64,000 nucleotides of DNA from Symsagittifera roscoffensis. Lineage: Eukaryota; Xenacoelomorpha; Acoela; Convolutidae. A program made the position numbers and the translations under genes. The notes beneath the pieces were generated by a model. The model made no database searches and had not been told where the DNA came from. It was given only the letters and a program-made list of their open reading frames with translations. The stretch lies in the NCBI RefSeq assembly GCF_963678635.1, contig NC_087063.1, forward strand, positions 17,176,449 through 17,240,448, given 5' to 3'. This document shows, piece by piece, positions 36,635-44,197 of the stretch. Each line of letters begins with the position of its first letter. The first letter of the stretch is position 1.

Positions 36635-37768
36635 TTCAAAAAACCATCAAAAATTGCTACCCAACAGTCACAGAATCAGTCTTCACCGACATCATCCCAA
36701 GATAACCAAACACCACCTTCAACTACTCAAAATCCTCAAACATCTACACGAATTTCTTTTCAAGACAATCCATACACTTTTGAAGAACGACATGCTCGTT
36801 TATCAGAACCACTAGAACCAGTTCAACGACAAGCACCTTTAAGCGAACCAACATATAACCTATATCCAACACTACCACAAGAACTAAGTAGAATAAAAAA
36901 TTCTAGTCAAAACCAAAATACAGTCGAAATAAATAGACAAATTATACATCCTCGACGAAACAGAAATTTTCAAACTCCCCGAGTTCATTTTGATATACCT
37001 CAATCCCCATCACAAAACACTCCAGAAAACCCCATTGGTATATTACCAGAAACCCCTACGCTTCTTTCACAACGTAGCACCTCAAGCCTACCATCAGATT
37101 ACTTAGGTTCAACACCAACATCTGAGCAAATACGTGAAAATCCTTTCAACCCCACAAACCAAACATCACGATTTCCATATTGGACTACACATTCATTTAC
37201 ACAAGGTGAACCAAATTTAGTCAATGACCCCATAGATATTTCTACGGATACAACAACATCCTCATCACTACCAGAAACATTATCACTACCATCAACACCA
37301 TCAATAAGCCAGTTTTCACCACCACCCTTTAACTTAAATTTTCCAAATAATCTCGACGCCAGATATCGAGAACAATCATCAATAAATATTCCTTTAAGAC
37401 TAGATTGGAATACATTTACAGCACCTCCACCACTATTTGGACAACATCAAGAAAGTAACCGCCTTCATAACTGGGCACTTAATAGATTACAATATCGCCA
37501 AGATATTCACAACGATATCCGTGATCACAATATTCAAATACTCCAACAAAACAGTTTACAATTAAAGTTTGAAATCACAGTTAAGTTAAATAATATTACC
37601 CAACATCCCTACCCATTAAATCCACCTAACATAACAGCTCAATCACTACCACCACCGTTTATAACTACTGAAGTAATATACAAATACGACAGATATACCA
37701 AAAACACAATTGGCTACATTACATTTTATAATCCATACTCAGGATTATCATACACATGTATATTCTAA
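36635..37768 (+). CDS. Retroelement ORF4: ~377-codon frame without any ATG
   Basis: Open from the codon after a TAA at 36632-36634 to a TAA at 37766-37768, with no in-frame ATG anywhere. The first ~240 codons are Ser/Pro/Thr/Gln/Asn-rich and disordered-looking; the end is more structured, with possible N-glycosylation sites (LNNIT, PNITA) and aromatic residues. Codon use matches the A-rich element. Its end overlaps the envelope ATG at 37756 by 13 nt. Since an 1134-nt frame staying open by chance in AT-rich DNA is improbable, I infer it is translated through splicing onto an upstream exon, a -1 shift from ORF3b, or a non-AUG start. No family recognised. Confidence 0.65.
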   Translation, partial: FKKPSKIATQQSQNQSSPTSSQDNQTPPSTTQNPQTSTRISFQDNPYTFEERHARLSEPLEPVQRQAPLSEPTYNLYPTLPQELSRIKNSSQNQNTVEINRQIIHPRRNRNFQTPRVHFDIPQSPSQNTPENPIGILPETPTLLSQRSTSSLPSDYLGSTPTSEQIRENPFNPTNQTSRFPYWTTHSFTQGEPNLVNDPIDISTDTTTSSSLPETLSLPSTPSISQFSPPPFNLNFPNNLDARYREQSSINIPLRLDWNTFTAPPPLFGQHQESNRLHNWALNRLQYRQDIHNDIRDHNIQILQQNSLQLKFEITVKLNNITQHPYPLNPPNITAQSLPPPFITTEVIYKYDRYTKNTIGYITFYNPYSGLSYTCIF

Positions 37769-40374
37769 AATTATTAATTTTTCTCCAACTCCTTTTTCTA
37801 GTAATCTCAAATCAAAACATAAACCCTTCTCCTCGTACAGGACCACAAGATTTATTAGTAACACATTACGATTGTGAAGAAAATGAACAAAAAACACTAC
37901 ATAAATATGCAATAAATCAAGTATCACAATGTGAAACAGAACCACAAGCTATAGAAACCACAGATGTAATAGCAATACTCTATTCAAAAGCCCGAGCAAC
38001 AACAGTTACAGGTTATAAATTCACAGCAACATTTTCCGAAAAGAAAGTACATTGTTCACAAGTCTCGAACGGAAACAAAAACCGACTTGACCATGAATCA
38101 TTCTATCAAAGTAATATAGAACGTCTTTTACATCTCAATCCCGACGATTGTAAAAATGAATTACTTAGACTAAACATCACACAAAATAAAAACTCCCAAA
38201 GAAAGTTAGTTAATTTTCAAGTTTTTCCAGACTCTGTACATCAATCACAACTTGAAAGACACCAAGGACATATAAAACTAGACGAAAAATACCCGTATAA
38301 CGGCGCACACGGACGATTAACCTATGACCTACACGATAAACATTGGATACCACACATTGGTATAAATGACCCATCAAACTGCAAAGCAGACACAAAAAAT
38401 AAAGGATACCAAGAAATAATGTTTTTTGATTGGAAAATACAACTCGAAAAAATACAACTAACACGAGATTTATCAGATAATACAATGATCTATCAAGGAA
38501 TCCGATTACCTTGTAAAAATGATCAAGGTTATTGCGACCCTACAACGAGAACACAAGCAACAATTGTTTGGTTCCCCGAAGATACATGTACAACATTTCA
38601 AGTAGCAAAAATACACGCTCGTATGATAAAATTTCACGAAAAATATTTTATACAATCAATTCCATATGAACAAGTCCATCCATCACGAAAACTAAGTTCT
38701 AATTTTAGAAACATAGACAATATAGAAAATAAATTGACACGTTTCCAAATATATCAAGAAACAGAACTTGCATGTAAATACAGGAATCCACTTCACAGAA
38801 CACAATATTCTGAAATATTAGTTGAATACGAAAAAGGATTCGACATGACCACTGGAAAAGTAAAAATCGACCCATATGCCACAGGTCATCCTCTAAACGA
38901 AGGAACATCCTATATACCAGTTAATTTTGAAAAAAGCAACGGACAACCTGGTGGACATCTAAAACCCCATGACACCAGAAGCACACGCTTACAAGAATTA
39001 TCACTAATGAATACTACATATTTCGGTAATATCCACTATGATATTCATTTAGATATGAAACTAGATTATACAATTAGCCGAATTTTTCAAGAAATGTCAC
39101 TCTCCGAATTAGAAACACTACACCAACTATGCGAATTAGAACGAACACAAATACTACAATCACTTGCACTAGCAGTATTAAAAATACCCTACGCAGGATA
39201 CTTATTATCAGGAAATAGATCAAATTTTTTAGACTACGAAGGAAACATTTTATGGTTTTATACTTGTACTAAAAAAGTATCACCACTATACGTTTTTGAA
39301 GATAAACGATGTTATAAAAGAATCCCTATCTTTTATAAGAATAAAGTACATTTCGTGGATACACTTTCACGAAGAACCTATTTCTGGGATACCGCAGTCC
39401 CATGTGGATCAGAAAACAGCCACAATGTAGTACAACTAAACCCTGATGAAAATAAATATTATCTTCTCACTCCATATCCCACATTAATGCAATCACTCAA
39501 AAAATTTTCACCAGAAAGCATTCGCGCTATTGCTCGAAACCCAAATATAGACTTACAATCAATAGGAATCTATTCAAAATCAGATATTCAACATCACATT
39601 AGAACACAACAATTCCAAGAATTATTGACACAAATGGACACTATACAAAGACAATCAATAGACCAAAATTTACGCAAACTTGCAGAAACCGCAGGATTTG
39701 CCGATATCTACACGCAAGACTATAGCGGATATTTTAAAGACATTAAAGATTATATATATCTAAACGGTGAAAAATACCGTCCCCAAGATATATCACCAAT
39801 TAACATTTTTAGCTTTGTTACACTCAAAAATGAGATCCTCGATTTTCTAGGATGGCCCTATTACATCTTAGAAAAATTGACTATTTTATACGCAATGTTT
39901 AACTTTATTGGATTTCTTTTCTCACTTTTAAAAGGAATCTACAACACATGTGCTATACACACACAAGTAAACAGACAAGCAAGCGTAGCACGCATACTCT
40001 TTGCAGGATTTTTTGGAATCTTTTCTACATCTATAAACAAAATTCTTTTAGACGCACAAATAAAAGAATATAACACAAAAATAGCAACACGACAAAATAC
40101 ATACGACGAAGAACATAACAATGTAGACATAACGCCAACGGCACCACAATTACCACCCCTACCAAATAACCATCCACTATCCCTAGTCCCACGAAATTTT
40201 CGAAATTTAGCCATCACACATAATCCAAATTTTCGACTCACCACATCACAAAGTCCCATTCAACATATAATGACACACCAGTCACAAGATGATAATACTT
40301 ATGAACAAATTATTGAACAACCCCATACCACCGCTTTTCAGTCTCAAAATAATCATTTTTTTAGCCCACGATGA
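37756..40374 (+). CDS. Envelope-like glycoprotein (872 aa)
   Basis: Starts with a clear signal peptide (residues 1-18, Leu/Ile/Phe core). The large ectodomain has many cysteines and a Tyr-Asp-Cys near residue 37 followed by a Val-x-x-Cys-Glu about 20 residues later. Next comes a strong membrane segment at about 699-730 with a second hydrophobic patch at about 745-762, then a ~105-residue Pro/Gln-rich tail. The layout is that of a type I viral envelope protein. The cysteine pattern at the start reminds me of the gB-like (class III) glycoproteins of chuviruses and some arthropod retroelements, but this is a pattern impression only. I see no clear furin site. Its TGA overlaps the next ATG as ATGA at 40371-40374. 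No internal stop; it looks intact. Confidence 0.8.
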   Translation: MYILKLLIFLQLLFLVISNQNINPSPRTGPQDLLVTHYDCEENEQKTLHKYAINQVSQCETEPQAIETTDVIAILYSKARATTVTGYKFTATFSEKKVHCSQVSNGNKNRLDHESFYQSNIERLLHLNPDDCKNELLRLNITQNKNSQRKLVNFQVFPDSVHQSQLERHQGHIKLDEKYPYNGAHGRLTYDLHDKHWIPHIGINDPSNCKADTKNKGYQEIMFFDWKIQLEKIQLTRDLSDNTMIYQGIRLPCKNDQGYCDPTTRTQATIVWFPEDTCTTFQVAKIHARMIKFHEKYFIQSIPYEQVHPSRKLSSNFRNIDNIENKLTRFQIYQETELACKYRNPLHRTQYSEILVEYEKGFDMTTGKVKIDPYATGHPLNEGTSYIPVNFEKSNGQPGGHLKPHDTRSTRLQELSLMNTTYFGNIHYDIHLDMKLDYTISRIFQEMSLSELETLHQLCELERTQILQSLALAVLKIPYAGYLLSGNRSNFLDYEGNILWFYTCTKKVSPLYVFEDKRCYKRIPIFYKNKVHFVDTLSRRTYFWDTAVPCGSENSHNVVQLNPDENKYYLLTPYPTLMQSLKKFSPESIRAIARNPNIDLQSIGIYSKSDIQHHIRTQQFQELLTQMDTIQRQSIDQNLRKLAETAGFADIYTQDYSGYFKDIKDYIYLNGEKYRPQDISPINIFSFVTLKNEILDFLGWPYYILEKLTILYAMFNFIGFLFSLLKGIYNTCAIHTQVNRQASVARILFAGFFGIFSTSINKILLDAQIKEYNTKIATRQNTYDEEHNNVDITPTAPQLPPLPNNHPLSLVPRNFRNLAITHNPNFRLTTSQSPIQHIMTHQSQDDNTYEQIIEQPHTTAFQSQNNHFFSPR

Positions 40375-41666
40375 GCCGCCAACTTGGATCACTACACCGA
40401 TCAAATTCCCACCCAACCAATCTTACCTCTCCAATCCCAATAATACCACTTTTTGCTTTTCCGCCACCCGATTTTCCATCTAGTAATGTAACATCAGGCA
40501 TGAATTCCGACACTAATTCACACATCTCAGTTTTATATTCCATCTCACAACTCAATAACCCGAATATTGAAACCCCCGATGAATTCGCCGACTCAGAACC
40601 ATCCCCATCCAATAATTTCCATAACTCTTCTAATTTTTCTCAACCCCCTTTTCAACCCATATTATCCAATAACCCTGACCCCATTACTCCCACACCCTCT
40701 TATGCTTCCCAAGTTACCCCAACCTACTCCTCATACCATTCTGACCAATCATCTCATTCTCCAGACACCCCCCGAATCTCCCCAGAGCTAGATAATTTTA
40801 TTACCCTTCAACAACAACCCTACCACCTTAATACCCCAACCATAAACCAAATCTCCTCCACAATAAATTCATCCAACCCCCCTACCCCTACACCCTCTTC
40901 AAATTATACTGAATCATTAGCACCATCATCCACATCAACTGAATCTTCACTCAACACTAATAGAGCTTACCGCACTTTTAAAAGAAAGTTCCCCAACCAT
41001 CCTTTCCCAGCAAAACCAGGAACAGCCCGTGAATACATCAACCACCCCAAGCATACTAACACAAAAGAATTTTTAGCCATCACCTTACCCTCATTCCCAC
41101 AATACACCTTAAACACCCCCCACGACACTAACGAAACACGCAACTTTGTAGATGAATACGTTTTAATGCCCACTCTCTCTTGGACCTCATATTATCATTT
41201 TACTAACCCTCTTTGCTTACCTTTATCTAACACTCACATCGATATAGAGCGAAATACGGACATGCTATATCGACTCACTACACCACTAACCGCTAGACAA
41301 TTTACTTACGTTGGATATAAAAAATCACTAAAAACACACACTGCACCTAGAGCTAACGAATATACACTCGAATACTATGATCACAACATCATCAGAGCTA
41401 ACCAAGATCAATTCTTAGACGACGATCGCTTCGCTAATCCACAAATTACCGAGAAATTTTTCATCAAGACACCATATATATTTACACTAAACATCTTCGA
41501 CCGAAAGTTTGATCACATTATTTCAGAAGCACTAACAGACACACAAGCATACGAAAGTTTTAAAGAACGCTTCCAAATATTTTCACTAACCTTTCATTTC
41601 CTTGCACCACACGAAAGAGATTTACACTGCTCACACGATATTATGTTGCGCACTAAACACATATAG
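40371..41666 (+). CDS. Retroelement ORF6: Ser/Pro-rich accessory protein (431 aa)
   Basis: Starts at an ATG whose ATGA also forms the envelope stop. Residues 1-195 are Ser/Pro/Thr/Asn-rich and without predicted structure. From about 196 the composition changes to a folded-looking domain with a basic start (YRTFKRKFPNHPF) and many aromatic residues through to the end. No family recognised and no membrane segment. The two-part plan (disordered N-terminus, compact C-terminus) resembles ORF4. The 3' part overlaps the next open frame by about 77 nt, so a +1 shift would extend it by some 165 residues. Confidence 0.65.
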   Translation: MSRQLGSLHRSNSHPTNLTSPIPIIPLFAFPPPDFPSSNVTSGMNSDTNSHISVLYSISQLNNPNIETPDEFADSEPSPSNNFHNSSNFSQPPFQPILSNNPDPITPTPSYASQVTPTYSSYHSDQSSHSPDTPRISPELDNFITLQQQPYHLNTPTINQISSTINSSNPPTPTPSSNYTESLAPSSTSTESSLNTNRAYRTFKRKFPNHPFPAKPGTAREYINHPKHTNTKEFLAITLPSFPQYTLNTPHDTNETRNFVDEYVLMPTLSWTSYYHFTNPLCLPLSNTHIDIERNTDMLYRLTTPLTARQFTYVGYKKSLKTHTAPRANEYTLEYYDHNIIRANQDQFLDDDRFANPQITEKFFIKTPYIFTLNIFDRKFDHIISEALTDTQAYESFKERFQIFSLTFHFLAPHERDLHCSHDIMLRTKHI

Positions 41667-42168
41667 TTATTATCGCTTCATCCAAAATCACTTTGACCTA
41701 CACACACCCTCTAGACAACCACACCATCGATTTCAATTCATTAATTCCAAATACACTTCACCATTTTTCCTAAATTTCACATATTGTATTAAAGATACTA
41801 ACCTTCATGGTATTCTTCGTAATTATGATCCCATAACCCAAATGTACATCTTCTGTCCCATCACCAAGACCTTCAACGCCGAAGAATCCCGACCCTTCCT
41901 TATCCCGCACGAGTTTGTACAACCTATAGAAATCCCAATTTTAGAATTCATCCACAACACTAAATTCAATCACAAATTATATAATCTAATCCAAAACACA
42001 CCTTATGAGTTTGCAGTTGGCACTGAAGAACTAACCACTATCAAGGCACTCCAATTGCTTTGGCCACTGCTTCAGACTAAAAATATCATCCGCATCTTAG
42101 CTAAACTACTAACAACTTCAGAACTAATTCACGACATCTTCCCCCACGGTTTTTTCCCCGACGACTAA
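41590..42168 (+). CDS. Retroelement ORF7: ~190-codon frame lacking a 5' ATG
   Basis: Open from 41590, after TAA at 41587-41589, to the TAA at 42166-42168. The first in-frame ATG is about 80 codons in. The translation is rich in aromatic residues, His and Ile/Leu and looks like a folded domain, continuing in style from the end of ORF6. Relative to ORF6 it is in the +1 frame, over an overlap that includes the 3' end of ORF6. Either ORF6-ORF7 is one protein made by programmed +1 shifting, or one protein broken by a one-base indel, or ORF7 is reached by splicing. No family recognised. Confidence 0.5.
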   Translation, partial: PFISLHHTKEIYTAHTILCCALNTYSYYRFIQNHFDLHTPSRQPHHRFQFINSKYTSPFFLNFTYCIKDTNLHGILRNYDPITQMYIFCPITKTFNAEESRPFLIPHEFVQPIEIPILEFIHNTKFNHKLYNLIQNTPYEFAVGTEELTTIKALQLLWPLLQTKNIIRILAKLLTTSELIHDIFPHGFFPDD

Positions 42169-42169
42169 A

Positions 42170-42178
42170 CAGGTAAGT
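42170..42178 (+). promoter_or_regulatory. Near-perfect splice donor just after the last ORF
   Basis: CAG|GTAAGTAT begins one base after the ORF7 stop codon. Possible acceptors follow at TTTATTTAG (about 42251) and TTTTTAG (about 42258), which would define a small 3' UTR intron of about 80 nt. Confidence 0.5.
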
Positions 42179-43783
42179 ATGAATTAAATGAATATAACTA
42201 ACTAATTGAAATATTAAAAAACTCACCATACTTTATCCATGTTTTATTTAGATTTTTAGCCTTCATCCGACAATCACCTACAAAGACCACAAAAGACAAA
42301 TAAAAATCGCAAATTTCATCAAACAGATTTCAAAAATTCTATTAATCTCTTACACTTATAAATTTATAAATTTAATACCAATGCAATAAATTCATTTCTA
42401 AAATTTTCCCCACAAGCAGTAAATCTAATTATAATGAAAATTTGTAACTTAAAATTCCCCCATAACTAGCAGTAAATTTCCAAATTCTATGCAGTAAATT
42501 AATGAAATGCAATTGCAGTACTAACCTTTTGATATTTTCATTCATTCGCACAGAAATTCTATCCACACTCGCACAGCTCGCCCACGAAGAATTGTTTAAA
42601 ATAATGAATTTCAGTTTCAAGTTTTCACACTCAACAACTCTAACATATAATAACATGTTTCAAACTTTCCTTTAACCCGGTTGGAAAGGAATCATATACT
42701 AAACAAAACTAACCAACGCAGCTTACTAAATACCACAAATCATAAAATAACAGCATGACTAAGAAAAGGAAACCAACGGTACCCAAACCGGATTAACCCA
42801 GTTTAAAACTGGATAATTTATTCTTTTGAAGACTATTATAAAGTCTAAGAAAGAAATAATAAAACACAAAAAAGTCGAAAGACAAACCCATACCACAAAC
42901 AATTTGATTTTTGAAAAAAGGACACAACCAACAAAACATAAGAAAAACCACAACAAACCCAACATAAAACGTTGTCACATAACAGGACCCCTCACAAAAA
43001 CCGCATGAAATCATACTCCCACTCCTGGCCTAACCCACCAGGAAGGACGTCCTGAGCATGCTCTATAGCCGGCCTAACCCACCGTGCTACACCCACGCTT
43101 TGTGACCACACCTCTATTTTTAATAAGAGCTACTCAAGTGTGAGTAACTCTTCAAAATAACCGAACTAAAACAAAAAGCTTTTGTGAAAACAACTAACTA
43201 AAATCATAACTAAAAAATATTAAACTAATAAATGTTTTATAAAATGTAAATTACATTATGCAATACATAGATCAGAATACAACACCAAGGACGAACATCT
43301 AAAGACAGAACGACCCCACTACACTCGAGAGAGAATGACCAACCACAATCGATATGCCACTCACAATCACAACTCAAAGGATTTAGAGTACGACTTGACT
43401 TCGCAGAAAAGGACTTCATTGAACTAGACCAATGACCACCTCGATGTTCAAGTATACGTACAGATCCGAGTAACCAGGCATCCCCTCCACGCACAATCTC
43501 CACGCCATTCCCAAACTAGATCAGACACAAAAGAAGTTCTCCACGCAGAACAGAAAAACCTGACATAGCCAACCATTCTGAAATCAGATTTGAGTTTGTT
43601 GCAAAGACTTAGTCGTTGTCACTAGAAGACACAACGTCTTATGTCTCTAACTCCAGCTTCCTGGAACTTCTTTAACAAAAAGGAAACAGAAGAAATAAGA
43701 TGTTCGCCAAACACCAACTTCCATCATCCATCCTTCGAATTGCAGAAGAACTATTCTAAAAAACTCTGTAAAACCCGGATGGG
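42179..43783 (+). other. Retroelement 3' non-coding region
   Basis: About 1.6 kb without a convincing frame. It contains a direct repeat GGCCTAACCCACC (43027 and 43071) flanking the palindrome AGGACGTCCT, and a purine-rich tract at 43676-43701. A short reverse-strand frame at 43237-43503 has no recognisable content. Such a long 3' region could hold promoters or export elements, but none is demonstrable. Confidence 0.45.
43676..43701 (+). promoter_or_regulatory. Purine-rich tract, candidate polypurine tract
   Basis: A run of A/G with few pyrimidines ends about 80 nt before the right LTR. The bases directly before the LTR (CCGGATGGG) form only a weak polypurine tract, so the true plus-strand primer is uncertain. 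Confidence 0.3.
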
Positions 43784-44193
43784 TGGAACCTGATCTAAAC
43801 TACATTTTATGATTGGATAATTTAGATATTTTACCAATGTAAAGTATTTAATATTAACCAATCATGATCCATCTAACTAACAACCCACTTATTTGTAAGT
43901 GCTGAAGTTACTTGTAATTTCAGCACCAGAGAGATTTGAATTTAACTTAGAAATTAGTTGGACTCTCCCGAGCACTTCAGCAGCCGCAATAAACCAGTAT
44001 ACCCTAGATCTATTGAGCCTAGCAGAGACTAGTTAAACAACCTGAGACTAGATAGTATAAGAGTAAGATTAGGATCGGTATTAGACTAAGAAGTTGCACG
44101 AATCTATCCGGCCGAAAATAAGATAGCGTGACGAGCAGACGGTGTACCCTATCCGAAATTACTCTATGAGTTAACCAACTCGGTCCTAACTCA
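43784..44193 (+). repeat. Right LTR (410 bp)
   Basis: Matches the left LTR throughout as far as I can read it, TG...CA, followed at once by aaac (44194-44197), the target duplication. Contains the AATAAA at 43988-43993. Confidence 0.97.
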
Positions 44194-44197
44194 AAAC

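Larger units (their letters stand above)
25300..44193 (+). mobile_element. Giant multi-ORF Ty3/gypsy-type LTR retroelement with envelope-like gene (18,894 bp)
   Basis: Bounded by two 410-bp LTRs with TG...CA ends and a 4-bp aaac target duplication. Order inside: putative primer-binding site, 1.25-kb leader, ORF1, gag-pol, two small hydrophobic ORFs, an ATG-less ORF, an envelope-like ORF, a Ser/Pro-rich ORF, a second frame lacking a 5' ATG, 1.6 kb of non-coding DNA, right LTR. Pol order is protease, RT, RNase H, integrase, which is the Ty3/gypsy and retrovirus order. Ordinary Ty3/gypsy elements are 5-10 kb, so this one is about twice the usual size. The plus strand is A-rich and G-poor throughout, unlike the T-rich flank upstream. 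The LTRs read as identical by eye, so the copy is young and may be intact. Confidence 0.97.

Noticed and set aside
43237-43503. Reverse-strand 88-codon frame in the retroelement 3' region as an antisense accessory gene
   Set aside because: No motif, no conserved junction with neighbours, and short enough to be chance.
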